Origin: Clostridiaceae bacterium
GTDB lineage: Bacteria > Bacillota > Clostridia > Peptostreptococcales > Natronincolaceae
DNA: 64,000 nucleotides
Assembly (NCBI GenBank): GCA_018432235.1
Contig: JAHDLO010000009.1
Span: 1 to 64,000, forward strand
Direction of reading: 5' to 3'
The position numbers and the translations under genes are program-made. Positions 43,389 through 52,487 of the stretch are shown here, piece by piece (the stretch's first letter is position 1; each line of letters begins with the position of its first letter). The notes beneath the pieces were generated by a model, which was not told the DNA's origin, searched no databases, and was given only the letters and a program-made list of their open reading frames with translations.

Positions 43389-43535
43389 ATGAAGCTGACA
43401 AGGGCACCAAATAAAATAAGCTTCGTAAACATTTAGAACCGCCGGCCAGGGCAATATCCTCCTGTAAACAAAGCTTACAAAATAATGATAACAGATGCTG
43501 TAGGCATTGTACAGGATAAGCTAACAAAAAAATAA
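43389..43535 (+). pseudogene. Small ORF with in-frame amber codon before the protease gene
   Basis: An excellent site, GAGGGGAGGTG, precedes ATG 43389. The frame encodes MKLTRAPNKISFVNI and then meets TAG at 43434-43436. It resumes for 32 codons (NRRPGQYPPVNKAYKIMI and so on, ending QDKLTKK) to a TAA. A single base separates it from a 48-residue basic protein. I do not know the family. It could be a decayed gene, a short leader peptide, or a read-through product. It lies 20 bp before the protease start. Confidence 0.4.
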
Positions 43536-43555
43536 AATGTAAGAGAGAGAAACAA

Positions 43556-45490
43556 ATGAAAAAGAAGGCTTTGTTATTAAGTTTACTTTTAGTGTTAAGC
43601 TTATTCATAGGTTCAATATCCTTTGCTTCTCCGGATGACTTTGCAGTATTAGAGCTGGAATTTCATGGCGTAATAAGCGGAGAAGCCTCCGGTAGAGCTG
43701 TTTCAGAGACAGGCGGCAAGCTTTTAATGCATGCAGAAAAATCCAGTATTCCCAGTGGCATAGAGAAGAGGCTGATGGAGCATACCGGAGATTTATATAT
43801 CATAGAATTTAACGGACCAATAAAGGAAGAGCAGAAGGACATGCTTCAGAGGGAAGCAGAGGTAGTATTGGGCGATTATATCCCTGACTATGCCTTTATG
43901 GCGCAAATCAGCGAAAAGCAGCTGGAGGCAGTAAAGGGCTATGAATTTGTAGAGGATATACAGCCATACCTGCCGATATACAAGCTGGACCCAAGATTAT
44001 TTGAACGGGGCATGTCGAAGCTGGTAAGAGCAACAATAGTAGGCTTTAAAGATACAAGATCAGATATGAACCGATACAGCAGCAGAGAGGAAAGCCTAGA
44101 TACGCTAATAGAATTGGCATTATCTAAGGATGTCGTATATATAGGGGCACCGGAGGAGTTTGTACCATTTAATGATGTAGCAGACGGAATCATCAAGGCA
44201 GGAACAGTCAGAAATAATTATAATCTTTCCGGGGATGGACAAATTGTAGCTGTAGCTGACACAGGATTAGATACAGGAGTAAATAATAGCACCATGCATT
44301 TGGACTTCCAGGGCAGAATCAAGTCCATATTTGCACTGGGAAGAACTAATAATGCCAACGATCCTCATGGACATGGTACACATGTTGCTGGCTCCATTTT
44401 GGGAACAGGTGCAAGATCAAATGGCAGCTTTAAGGGAATGGCACCGGGAGCACAGCTGGTATTTCAATCTATATTGGACTCCGGCGGAGGCTTGGGTGGA
44501 TTACCCTCTAACCTTAATACCCTCTTTACGCAGGCATGGAATGAGGGCGCCAGAATCCACAATAATTCATGGGGTGCAGACGTAAATGGTGCCTATACCA
44601 CCAGCTCACAGCAGGTGGACCAATTTATCTGGAACAATGACATGACGATATTGTTTGCCTCAGGCAATGCAGGTCCAGGAACAAGGACCGTAGGAAGTCC
44701 TGCAACGGCTAAAAACGCCATAACAGTAGGTGCTTCTGAAAATCTAAGGCCTAGCTTTGGCTCCTATGCCGACAATATCAATCATGTGGCTCAGTTTTCA
44801 TCAAGGGGAAATACAACAGATGGCAGAATTAAGCCTGATATAGTAGCACCGGGCACCTATATACTTTCAACCCGTTCATCCCTTGCGCCAAACGGAAACT
44901 TCTGGGCAAATTACAATAGCTACTATGCTTATATGGGTGGCACCTCCATGGCGACACCTATAACCACAGGCGGCATAGCATTATTAAGAGAGCATTTTAT
45001 AAAAAATCGAGGTGTAACGCCTAAACCATCTTTACTAAAGGCAGCAGTAATAGCCGGTGCAACAGATATGGGCTTAGGCTATCCAAGCAACAGTCAGGGC
45101 TGGGGAAGGTTGGACTTAGAAAAGGCTGTTAATGTAGGGTATGTTAATGAAGCAGTAGCACTGAGAACAGGTGAAAGTGCCAATTATACCTTTAATGCAA
45201 CAGCAGGAAAGCCATTAAGAATAACCTTGGTTTGGACAGACTATCCCGGTAATCCATCAGCGTCAAAGCAATTAGTCAACGATTTAGATTTAATCATAAC
45301 GGCGCCTGACGGAACACAGTATGTAGGAAATGATTTTACCGCTCCTTATAATAACAACTGGGATGAGAGAAATAATGTGGAGAATGTAATAATTAATTCG
45401 CCGCAATCAGGTACCTACTCAATAGAGGTAAATGCATGGAACGTCCCTTCAGGACCACAAAGGTTCTCATTGGCGGTAATGAATCATTAG
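43556..45490 (+). CDS. Secreted subtilisin-like serine protease (S8 family)
   Basis: The 644-aa preproprotein has a signal peptide (residues 1-24, KKKALLLSLLLVLSLFIGSISFA) and a propeptide of about 190 residues. The S8 catalytic domain carries Asp in VAVADTGLDTG, His in DPHGHGTHVAGSILG and Ser in MGGTSMATPITTGG. A C-terminal beta-sandwich domain (TGESANYTFNATAGKPLRITLVWTDYPG, SGTYSIEVNAWNV) follows, as in KP-43-like alkaline proteases. ATG 43556 follows AAGAGAGAG. It acts outside the cell in protein degradation. Its position next to a peptide-signalling cassette suggests, but does not prove, regulation by cell density. Confidence 0.93.
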   Translation: MKKKALLLSLLLVLSLFIGSISFASPDDFAVLELEFHGVISGEASGRAVSETGGKLLMHAEKSSIPSGIEKRLMEHTGDLYIIEFNGPIKEEQKDMLQREAEVVLGDYIPDYAFMAQISEKQLEAVKGYEFVEDIQPYLPIYKLDPRLFERGMSKLVRATIVGFKDTRSDMNRYSSREESLDTLIELALSKDVVYIGAPEEFVPFNDVADGIIKAGTVRNNYNLSGDGQIVAVADTGLDTGVNNSTMHLDFQGRIKSIFALGRTNNANDPHGHGTHVAGSILGTGARSNGSFKGMAPGAQLVFQSILDSGGGLGGLPSNLNTLFTQAWNEGARIHNNSWGADVNGAYTTSSQQVDQFIWNNDMTILFASGNAGPGTRTVGSPATAKNAITVGASENLRPSFGSYADNINHVAQFSSRGNTTDGRIKPDIVAPGTYILSTRSSLAPNGNFWANYNSYYAYMGGTSMATPITTGGIALLREHFIKNRGVTPKPSLLKAAVIAGATDMGLGYPSNSQGWGRLDLEKAVNVGYVNEAVALRTGESANYTFNATAGKPLRITLVWTDYPGNPSASKQLVNDLDLIITAPDGTQYVGNDFTAPYNNNWDERNNVENVIINSPQSGTYSIEVNAWNVPSGPQRFSLAVMNH

Positions 45491-45542
45491 GCTTAGCTTC
45501 AGTCTAGAAGTAAGACAGAATATAAAAATAAATTATAGTACT

Positions 45543-45566
45543 GGGGACATACTTAGGTATGTCCCT
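45543..45566. repeat. Short GGGACATAC palindrome after the protease gene
   Basis: GGGACATAC (45544-45552) and GTATGTCCC (45557-45565) form a 9-bp stem. The following tract is only moderately T-rich, so it is either a weak terminator or a REP-type palindrome like those often seen between clostridial genes. Confidence 0.5.
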
Positions 45567-45667
45567 GTTGCTATTTATTTGTTTTTTCTGAAAAATATGT
45601 CTGTTAATGAAGGAAAATAAAATAATATGTAGAATAATCTTGTTGAATAGAAAATAAGTATAGCCAT

Positions 45668-45758
45668 TTATAAGTAAATTGCAAACCTCTCGAAAGATAG
45701 GGACGCAAAGCCATGGGTCTAAGGATACCAGTCTATGATTGCCAGGTTGCCGATTATA
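45668..45758 (+). ncRNA. Cyclic di-GMP-I (GEMM-I) riboswitch
   Basis: The conserved core is clear: GCAAACC, a GAAA tetraloop, GGGACGCAAAGCC followed by ATGGG, then the second stem and GCCAGGTTGCCG closing the P1 helix. This is the c-di-GMP-I aptamer. The sequence immediately downstream contains a terminator (45776-45802), a normal expression platform, and then the methyl-accepting chemotaxis protein gene. c-di-GMP would therefore set receptor synthesis. Confidence 0.95.
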
Positions 45759-45775
45759 AAGTTTTTGATTATATG

Positions 45776-45802
45776 AGGAAGACTACTTAGTTTTCCTTTT
45801 TT
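45776..45802 (+). terminator. Expression-platform terminator of the c-di-GMP riboswitch
   Basis: AGGAA-gACT / AGTtTTCCT forms the stem and a run of six T follows, 18 nt past the aptamer. Whether ligand favours or prevents it cannot be told from the sequence. Confidence 0.7.
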
Positions 45803-45879
45803 AATGACTTCATTGAAGGATATGGTCGCTTTAGCATTACTGATTATAAAATTAAATATAAAGGGAGAGGATGATTGTT

Positions 45880-47562
45880 ATGAAATTTAAGGGTATCAGG
45901 GGCAAGCTCTTAACAGGATTTATGATGATTGTATTAATACTGATCGCAGTCAGCGGCTTTACCCTGTATCAGACAAGCACTATGCAAGAACAGGTGGAAG
46001 CCATGGTGGAGGAGGATTTAGCCTTCTATACCCTATCCAGTGACGTAGCCTATAATATCGCCCAGCTAAGCGGAAACATGAAGGGCTTTATACTGACGGG
46101 TAAGGAGGAGTACTTTGATAGAATTAATGAGCTGACAGGTGATATTACAATAATTCAGCAGCAGCTTACGGAGCTATCGGATGATCCAAGGGTTACGGAA
46201 ATCGTTAATAGAAATAATAGATGGAGAAGCTTGGTATCCGATACAATAATACCTTTGTTTAAAAAAGGAGATGTCGTTTCAGCCACCTTACTAACCAATT
46301 CTTCTCTGGCGAGAGAAGAGGAAACCATTATCGAACTGGCAAAGGGACTAGCGGATGAAAAGCAGGCGGAGTTGATTAAAGCCAGCAATGCAATAATTCA
46401 ACTGCAGAAAAACGTACAGCAAATGATTATAATAACCAGTATCCTTGCCGTATTATTCTCCTTAGGTCTAAGTATAGCGATATCAAATGGTATTACAAAG
46501 CCTATAGTCAACCTATTAAAGACCGTCGAAAGGGTCGCAGAAGGAGATTTGACTGAGGAGCTAAGCTCTAAAGCTAAGGACGAAATTGGAGAATTGGTAA
46601 AGTCAATAAATAAAATGATTGCCAGCCTAAAGGAATTGATTTCAGATGCGGGGATTGTTTCTGAAAACGTTGTTGTATCCTCGCAGGCGCTGATATCGAT
46701 TTCACAGCAGTCAGCAACGGTGTCGGAGGAAATAGCCAGAACGATTGAAGAAATAGCCTCCAGCTCTAATGAACAGGCCAAGGATACAGAGGCAGGTGCA
46801 GTAAAGGTAAATGAGTTCAGCCAAATCATTGAAAAGGACCTGGGTAATATGCATAAGATCAGTGATATAGTGGCAAATATAGTGGAACTGAAGGATGATG
46901 GGGTAGAGATTATAGATCAGCTAACGGTAATAACAAAGGAAAACAGCGATGCAGCAAACGAGGTGTACCAGGGGATATTGGAAACAAATGATAGCTCCGG
47001 TAAAATAGAGACCGCAAGTAAGGTAATTCAGGATATATCAGAGCAAACCAATTTGTTGGCCTTAAATGCAGCTATCGAGGCGGCTAGGGCAGGTGAGGCA
47101 GGCAGAGGTTTTGCAGTAGTGGCAGAGGAAATAAGGAAGCTGGCAGAACAGTCCAATAATTCCACTAGAGAAATAGATTCAGTGGTAAAGGAGCTGCAGT
47201 CGAAATCTACATATACTGTTGAGGTTATTCAAAATGTTGCCAGAGTAGTAGCACAGCAGGAAAAAAGTGTAGAAGAAACAAAAGAGAAGTTTAGAAGATT
47301 AGCTGAGGCTATAGAGGAGGTTAAGGCCATAGCCAGAGATTCAGAGGGCTTTGTCAAGCAAATGGATATACAGAAGGATGAAATTGTTGATGTCCTTCAA
47401 AACCTGTCGGCTATAGCAGAGGAAAATGCCGCCGGGACAGAGGAAGCCTCTGCCTCAATAGAGGAGCAGACTGCTGCTGTAGTTGAAATAAGCACCGCAA
47501 GCCAAACCCTTGCGGAGCTGGCGGAAGAGCTGAAGCAAAAGCTATTGATGTTTAAAATATAA
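45880..47562 (+). CDS. Methyl-accepting chemotaxis protein
   Basis: Membrane chemoreceptor of about 560 aa. It runs: membrane helix (about residues 8-30), extracellular four-helix-like sensor of about 150 residues, second helix (about 186-206), HAMP (about 208-260, with [23 protein letters not shown]), and the cytoplasmic signalling domain. Its tip is [41 protein letters not shown] 45880 has GGGAGAGG at a better distance than ATG 45871. A c-di-GMP riboswitch with terminator lies directly upstream, linking motility behaviour to c-di-GMP. The ligand is unknown. Confidence 0.93.
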   Translation: MKFKGIRGKLLTGFMMIVLILIAVSGFTLYQTSTMQEQVEAMVEEDLAFYTLSSDVAYNIAQLSGNMKGFILTGKEEYFDRINELTGDITIIQQQLTELSDDPRVTEIVNRNNRWRSLVSDTIIPLFKKGDVVSATLLTNSSLAREEETIIELAKGLADEKQAELIKASNAIIQLQKNVQQMIIITSILAVLFSLGLSIAISNGITKPIVNLLKTVERVAEGDLTEELSSKAKDEIGELVKSINKMIASLKELISDAGIVSENVVVSSQALISISQQSATVSEEIARTIEEIASSSNEQAKDTEAGAVKVNEFSQIIEKDLGNMHKISDIVANIVELKDDGVEIIDQLTVITKENSDAANEVYQGILETNDSSGKIETASKVIQDISEQTNLLALNAAIEAARAGEAGRGFAVVAEEIRKLAEQSNNSTREIDSVVKELQSKSTYTVEVIQNVARVVAQQEKSVEETKEKFRRLAEAIEEVKAIARDSEGFVKQMDIQKDEIVDVLQNLSAIAEENAAGTEEASASIEEQTAAVVEISTASQTLAELAEELKQKLLMFKI

Positions 47563-47634
47563 TTCATACGTTTTAATTTCCTGATATGGGGTAATATACA
47601 AATATCTTATAATTAATAAAAGGAGGTTAAAGTT

Positions 47635-48249
47635 GTGAATATATTAGTCGTGTTTTATTCAACCTATGGGCATGTCTTCAATATGGCTGAAGCAGTAGTA
47701 GCAGGAGCTAAGCAGGTGGAGGGTGCCAATGTACAGCTAAGAAGGGTGCAAGAAACCCTATCACCGGAAATACTGGAGAAGATGGGGGCTTTAGAAGCAC
47801 AAAAGGCCTTTGAGCATATACAGGTAGCTACAATTGAAGATTTAGAATGGGCTGATGCCATTATTTTTGGTACACCAACTCGTTTTGGTAATATGGCAGC
47901 TCAAATGAAGCAATACGTTGATGCCACAGGTTCATTGTGGGCTAAGGGTGCTTTGGTAGGAAAACTAGGTGGGGTATTTACCAGTACAGCCACACAGCAT
48001 GGCGGTCAGGAGTCGACCATATTAAACTTCCATACAACCCTGCTGCATCACGGGATGGTTGTTGCAGGTTTACCTTATAGCTTTGCAGGTCAAACCAGAA
48101 TTGATGAGATCACAGGTGCTTCACCCTATGGCGCCTCCACCATTGCAGGTGGTCAAGGGGAAAGAATGCCAAGTGAAAATGAACTGGAGGGCGCACGATT
48201 CCAGGGAAAATACATTGCTGAGCTTGCATCAAAGCTGGCAAAAAAATAA
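47635..48249 (+). CDS. wrbA: NAD(P)H:quinone oxidoreductase, WrbA family
   Basis: WrbA is an FMN-binding two-electron quinone reductase active in oxidative stress. The flavodoxin-like phosphate-binding FYSTYGHVFNMAEAV, GTPTRFGNMAAQMKQYVDATGSLWAKGALVGKLGGVFTS and the GASPYGASTIAG loop are hallmarks. GTG 47635 is the start, preceded by AAAGGAGG. Its 204 aa are typical. It is transcribed alone and followed by a strong terminator. Confidence 0.94.
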   Translation: MNILVVFYSTYGHVFNMAEAVVAGAKQVEGANVQLRRVQETLSPEILEKMGALEAQKAFEHIQVATIEDLEWADAIIFGTPTRFGNMAAQMKQYVDATGSLWAKGALVGKLGGVFTSTATQHGGQESTILNFHTTLLHHGMVVAGLPYSFAGQTRIDEITGASPYGASTIAGGQGERMPSENELEGARFQGKYIAELASKLAKK

Positions 48250-48261
48250 TGATTTTCAAAT

Positions 48262-48291
48262 AAAGAACTCAGGATTTATCCTGAGTTCTTT
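48262..48291 (+). terminator. Terminator after wrbA
   Basis: AAAGAACTCAGGAT (48262-48275) pairs with ATCCTGAGTTCTTT (48278-48291), a 14-bp stem. Confidence 0.9.
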
Positions 48292-48336
48292 ATTTCATAG
48301 AAAAGTTTTTCTTTTCCTATGAAATAAAGGGCTGTT

Positions 48337-48448
48337 AAGGGGTGTGTCCCCTTATTAAAATAAGGAGAGGCGAGTGGTAACACGAATAAATGGCTCTATG
48401 CTACCAGCGGCACCGAGACAGTGAGGTGATCCCTTTTGTCTTTTTTTT
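48337..48448 (+). ncRNA. Unclassified structured leader RNA with terminator, upstream of the sigma factor gene
   Basis: This GC-richer island in AT-rich DNA contains AAGGGG/CCCCTT (48337-48353), GTGGTA...TACCA pairing across about 30 nt, and a final hairpin. In that hairpin AGACA (48416-48420) pairs with TGTCT (48437-48441), followed by eight T. AAGGGGT at the start can instead pair with ATCCCTT near 48429-48435, which would break up the terminator. The design resembles a riboswitch or attenuator, but I find no match to the T-box, purine, SAM, glycine, c-di-GMP, THF or guanidine consensus. It could equally be a small mobile repeat. Confidence 0.45.
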
Positions 48449-48637
48449 GTATATAAAATAAATGGATATATTTTATAGTTGTTAGAAAAAAGTCTTTTAT
48501 GTATAATAATGTTAGCGACTATGGCAATTTTTACAAAAATTAAAAAAGATAGAGGTATTTTGTGTATTAGAAAGAATATTACGATTATAGAAATATTTTT
48601 ATCGATAAATAAGGGTAATTACCGGGGGGATATGCTA

Positions 48638-49228
48638 ATGAATTTGCTCTCAGAGAATCAAACAAAGGCAGACTTAAGCCATTTTAAAGACTTGTTCGAA
48701 AGTCATAATAAAAAGGTATATCGAGTCGCCTTTTACATAATAAAAAATGAACAGGATGCAAAGGATATTGTGCAGGAGGCCTTTACAATTGCCTTCAGGA
48801 AACTGCATACCTTGAAGGATCAAAGCAAATTTGAACAATGGATATGTAAAATCGCCTGTAATCTGGCAAAGGAAAAATACAAAAAGAATAAGCGGGAGGT
48901 CCTAACAGAGGATTACGAAAATGTAGTTTCCTACATAGAAGCAAAAAAAGAGTTATTTTGTCAAGAGGATGAAATAGAAAAAAAAGAGCTAAAGGAATAT
49001 TTATTGAAACAAATTAATGGTTTAAAAACTCATTATAGAGAGGTCATTCTTTTGTATTATTATTTTGATATGAGCTATGAGGAAATCAGCGTATTTCTGA
49101 ATGTTAATATAGGTACCATTAAGTCAAGGCTTGCAAGAGCGAAGCAGATTTTGCGGGGTAATATCGTTGAGGATAACGAAAATCAGGATAATTTATTATT
49201 AGAGGAAAGAGGGAGCTTAAATGGTTAA
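48638..49228 (+). CDS. RNA polymerase sigma factor, ECF (sigma-70 family)
   Basis: The 196-aa sigma factor has region 2 (FESHNKKVYRVAFYIIKNEQDAKDIVQEAFTIAFRKL) and region 4 (YREVILLYYYFDMSYEEISVFLNVNIGTIKSRLARAKQILR), separated by a short linker. ATG 48638 follows GGGGGG; ATG 48632 is also possible, while the longer frame beginning at 48479 has no binding site. Its stop overlaps the anti-sigma gene by 8 bp. The target promoters and stress signal are unknown. Confidence 0.92.
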   Translation: MNLLSENQTKADLSHFKDLFESHNKKVYRVAFYIIKNEQDAKDIVQEAFTIAFRKLHTLKDQSKFEQWICKIACNLAKEKYKKNKREVLTEDYENVVSYIEAKKELFCQEDEIEKKELKEYLLKQINGLKTHYREVILLYYYFDMSYEEISVFLNVNIGTIKSRLARAKQILRGNIVEDNENQDNLLLEERGSLNG

Positions 49229-49922
49229 TCATCAAGATCTGTATGATCCTTATATAAAAGAAGCTGTAAAGCATGAGCTTGAAAGCATCCCTGTGCCTAA
49301 CATGGAGGATGTATGGCTCAATATTGAAGAAAGCCTGACTAAAAAACAAAAAAAAAATAATACATTATTATATAAAAGATTAGCAATTGGTCTTGCAGCA
49401 TTAATGGCTTTAAGCATTGGTATAGGCAATGAAAGCGGCTTTGCCTATTACAAAAGAGCATATAATTATCTGGCGGAGGTTTTAGAAAATACAGTTGCGA
49501 TGCAAATAGATATCAGGAAGGAAGGCAAAAATCAAGATAAAATATATGTATACAGCCTATCCCTGGAGGAGGTCATTAATCGATCGGACTTTGAAATAAA
49601 AACACCTGAACTATTGCCAGAGGGCTACAGCTTGACAGGTGTACAGCTTGAGGAGCTTAATAAAAATACCCTAAGGGTAGAGCTGAAGTACAGTGATACC
49701 GTCGGAGAAGTGATCTCAATAGTTCAAGAATTAATAAAGGGAGATGCAGAAAAGCCAACGGATACTATATCTGAGGAGCTATTGAAGGGGAAGGTTGACT
49801 ATACAGTCTACCGCCTAAGTGATAAAGATTTCGTCATATATTGGGAAATGGCAAACATAAGATTCACTGCCAAAGGCAAGGACAAAGAAAAATTAATAGA
49901 TGTAATTGAATCAATAAACTAG
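49221..49922 (+). CDS. Anti-sigma-factor-like membrane protein with DUF4367 domain
   Basis: The 233-aa protein has a cytoplasmic N-terminus of about 50 residues (LESIPVPNMEDVWLNIEESLTKK), one membrane helix (about 55-75) and an extracellular domain of about 150 residues. The C-terminal part (YTVYRLSDKDFVIYWEMANIRFTAKGKDKEKLIDVIESI) matches DUF4367. Overlap with the sigma gene and the topology indicate the cognate anti-sigma factor that holds the ECF sigma at the membrane. This follows from gene arrangement; the sequence lacks a zinc-binding motif. Confidence 0.75.
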   Translation: MVNHQDLYDPYIKEAVKHELESIPVPNMEDVWLNIEESLTKKQKKNNTLLYKRLAIGLAALMALSIGIGNESGFAYYKRAYNYLAEVLENTVAMQIDIRKEGKNQDKIYVYSLSLEEVINRSDFEIKTPELLPEGYSLTGVQLEELNKNTLRVELKYSDTVGEVISIVQELIKGDAEKPTDTISEELLKGKVDYTVYRLSDKDFVIYWEMANIRFTAKGKDKEKLIDVIESIN

Positions 49923-49930
49923 AAAAGTGA

Positions 49931-49961
49931 AAATCTGCGGGTGAACTCGCAGATTTTTTTT
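49931..49961 (+). terminator. Terminator of the sigma operon
   Basis: AAATCTGCG (49931-49939) and CGCAGATTT (49948-49956) with a T-run. Confidence 0.85.
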
Positions 49962-50183
49962 GTCATTTACAACAATTATAGCATGTAAAGAGGATTTTAT
50001 AATACAATGCAGAATACTTCAAGGAGTTAATAAAATGCTACGAAAAATGTGATAAACGCAAATGATGCTCGCGCAATAAATTTACTAAACTTCTCGGTTT
50101 TTTGTATAAAAAACGACATTAAGGTTCAAACCATCACAAGATTCCAATATAATAATGTTGTAAAAAGAGGTAAAAAGTAGATA

Positions 50184-50192
50184 TTTGTCGAA
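50184..50192 (+). promoter_or_regulatory. Spo0A-box-like site upstream of agr
   Basis: TTTGTCGAA, identical to the core Spo0A box, lies 37 bp before the response regulator start. The rest of the 306-bp gap is AT-rich with no other supported feature, apart from a possible -10 (TATAAT near 50149). Confidence 0.45.
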
Positions 50193-50228
50193 TTATAAGG
50201 AGGCTTTACTTAATGGAGGTTAAAGTCA

Positions 50229-50969
50229 GTGAAAATTACAATAGCTTTATGCGATGATGATGTAACTCATGTAATGCTGATAAAGGAATATATAAACAGC
50301 TACATCAGGTGGCAGGATGTAAAGGATGAGATCAACATTCTTGAAGCCTACAGTGGAGAAGAGCTGTTGAGTATGACGAACGGAAAAAACATAGATATAT
50401 TATTTATTGATATTGAAATGAAGGGCTTGAACGGCATAGAGACAGGACGAATATTCAGAGAAAATAATAAAGACACCATTATTGTGTTTCTCACTGGATA
50501 TAAAAGCTACGCATTAGAGGCCTTTGAGCTGGATTCCTTTCAATATATGGTTAAGCCCATAAACATTGAAGGCTTCTATAAGATCCTCGAAAAAATCCTA
50601 TGCCGACTGAAGGAAAGAAATGCTTATGAGGAAAAGGAAAAGTATTTCTTTGTAAAAACTAGATTGCAGCTTCATCAGATTAATTATCAGGACATTTATT
50701 ATTTTGAAAAAAAACTGAAAAAGGTAATAGTTGACACAAAATGTGGCGCATATGAGTTTACTGATACTCTTCAGGAAATAACACAAAGATTACAGGGGAG
50801 TACCTTTGTTAGATGTCATCATGGCTTTATAGTAAATACAAGCAAAATATTACATATTATTGAAGATGAAATCATTTTAAGGGAAACAAAAAAAACAATA
50901 CCCATAAGTCGAAAATATAAGGGGGATGTAATTGATGCATTGTCTAAAAGATTATTTGATAAGTGGTAG
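50229..50969 (+). CDS. agrA: LytTR response regulator (AgrA-like)
   Basis: Residues 1-125 are a receiver domain: acidic pair CDDD near residue 9, phospho-acceptor Asp in LFIDIEMKGLNGIE, the switch Thr in VFLTGYKSY and Lys in YMVKPI. Residues 140-240 form a LytTR DNA-binding domain (YFFVKTRLQLHQINYQDIYYFEK, FVRCHHGFIVNTSKI). Start is GTG 50229 with GGAGG at the right distance. A 14-codon ORF (50213-50257) with its own site overlaps the start in another frame and may couple translation. The kinase gene follows after 6 bp. Confidence 0.93.
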   Translation: MKITIALCDDDVTHVMLIKEYINSYIRWQDVKDEINILEAYSGEELLSMTNGKNIDILFIDIEMKGLNGIETGRIFRENNKDTIIVFLTGYKSYALEAFELDSFQYMVKPINIEGFYKILEKILCRLKERNAYEEKEKYFFVKTRLQLHQINYQDIYYFEKKLKKVIVDTKCGAYEFTDTLQEITQRLQGSTFVRCHHGFIVNTSKILHIIEDEIILRETKKTIPISRKYKGDVIDALSKRLFDKW

Positions 50970-50975
50970 AAGCTT

Positions 50976-52301
50976 ATGATGGATAACATGGTTAATTTCT
51001 CAACTAATTTAATTGATTTATCCTTGCTGTGCTATTTTATGTCACGTGTATTTACAGATGTTGAGTACAAAAAATATAATAATGTAGCCATAATATTGTG
51101 TATGGTAATAATTAATACTACCATAAATAGTATTACAGGAATTGTAAATTTCGTAGGTTTTGTAGCAATAATGATAGTCTTAACTAGTGGGTTCTCATTT
51201 ATTATTAAGAAGGATGTATTTAGTACTTTCTTGGTATTATTATTTGGTGTAGTATGTATGTTTATTTTAGAGCTAATTGTAGTATATTCAATGATTTATG
51301 GATTGCATCTATCTGCAACCGATATAATACAATTTACAATGTATAAACTTATGGCAATAATCCTTGCTAAAGGAAGTTTTTTATTGCTTGCGCGGAAATG
51401 GTTACATAGGTTGCCGATATTGGTGCAGCTTAAGAGTAAGCGTCAAGCCCCCTTTGTTTTTATCCTCTTTTTTAATGTGATAATTATTTACATGACCTTT
51501 ATTCTCTATAAATATATGGAGTTAAATGCCTCCACTGATTATTTCGTATTATTTTCAATGACGGCAGGTTCATTAGTTTTTAGTTGGCTTATATATCTAT
51601 TTACTAAAAAAATGATACATCAGGAACAGCAGGAAATGCTCATGACGATAAAGCTAAGAGAGTATGAAAACCAGATATTTTACGTAAAGAACATGGAAGA
51701 CTTAATGGAAAACATTAGGGCCCAAAGGCATGATTTAAATAATTATGTGAGTACTTTATATGGGCTGATTCACCTCGGCAAGAGTGAAGAGGCTAAAAAA
51801 TATATAATGAATTTAGAAAAAAATCTAACCTATTTTAATGAGGTAATTGATACAAACCATCCTGTTATAACGGCACTAATAAATGTAAAATATCAAAAAG
51901 CAGTTCGTGAAAAAATAAAAATGTTCTTAAAAATAGATTTGCCTGACGATATTCCTCTTGAATATATAGATTTATCTATAATTCTGGGTAATGTACTGGA
52001 TAATGCTATAGAAGCATGTAGCAAGTCAAGGGCTGAAAGACCTTTTGTGGAGTTCAGTATGGTGATAAAGGACGATCATTTAATAATTAAAGAAAGCAAT
52101 TCTAAGAGCACTGATATTTCTGTTGACCCAAAGCTTGTAACCACTAGATTTACAACTAAGAAGGACAAGGGAAGCCATGGTTACGGACTTCAAAATATTC
52201 AGCGGGTTGTAGAGCAATATAACGGAATATTGCAGCTGGAGGATAATGGAGATGTATTCAATTTATATATAGCACTGCCTATGAAGGGCGATACGAAATA
52301 A
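50976..52301 (+). CDS. agrC: AgrC-like sensor histidine kinase (GHKL type)
   Basis: The 441-aa kinase has six to seven membrane spans in residues 1-215, a coiled linker, and a HisKA_7-type dimerisation helix with the phosphorylated histidine in RAQRHDLNNYVSTLYGLIHLG. A GHKL ATPase domain follows (IILGNVLDNAIEACSKS, GSHGYGLQNIQRVVEQYNG). This is the layout of AgrC peptide receptors. It follows agrA immediately, and the peptide-processing genes lie downstream. It probably senses the cyclic peptide made by AgrB and AgrD. Confidence 0.92.
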   Translation: MMDNMVNFSTNLIDLSLLCYFMSRVFTDVEYKKYNNVAIILCMVIINTTINSITGIVNFVGFVAIMIVLTSGFSFIIKKDVFSTFLVLLFGVVCMFILELIVVYSMIYGLHLSATDIIQFTMYKLMAIILAKGSFLLLARKWLHRLPILVQLKSKRQAPFVFILFFNVIIIYMTFILYKYMELNASTDYFVLFSMTAGSLVFSWLIYLFTKKMIHQEQQEMLMTIKLREYENQIFYVKNMEDLMENIRAQRHDLNNYVSTLYGLIHLGKSEEAKKYIMNLEKNLTYFNEVIDTNHPVITALINVKYQKAVREKIKMFLKIDLPDDIPLEYIDLSIILGNVLDNAIEACSKSRAERPFVEFSMVIKDDHLIIKESNSKSTDISVDPKLVTTRFTTKKDKGSHGYGLQNIQRVVEQYNGILQLEDNGDVFNLYIALPMKGDTK

Positions 52302-52487
52302 TGTATCGCCCTTTAATTTGCTGATAGAGCAGTTGTTTTACTTATACCTGTTATGCAGAACATCATCAAAAAAGAACCAATAAAATTTGTAAAGTATGCC
52401 CTTTAAACAACCAGTTAAGCCCGAAAGGTTGAATGGTCAGAATATTTGTGATATTTTTTAGATAACTACAACGAGGGGAGGATTGCA

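Noticed and set aside
43389..43535. c-di-GMP-II riboswitch in the leader of the protease
   Set aside because: An AACCGCC segment looked similar, but the conserved aptamer core is missing.
48337..48448. T-box leader
   Set aside because: GTGGTAACACG only loosely resembles the T-box core and the region is too short, with no specifier loop.
48479..48637. Longer N-terminus for the sigma factor
   Set aside because: No ribosome binding site; extension is unlike ECF sigma factors; GGGGGG stands before 48632/48638.
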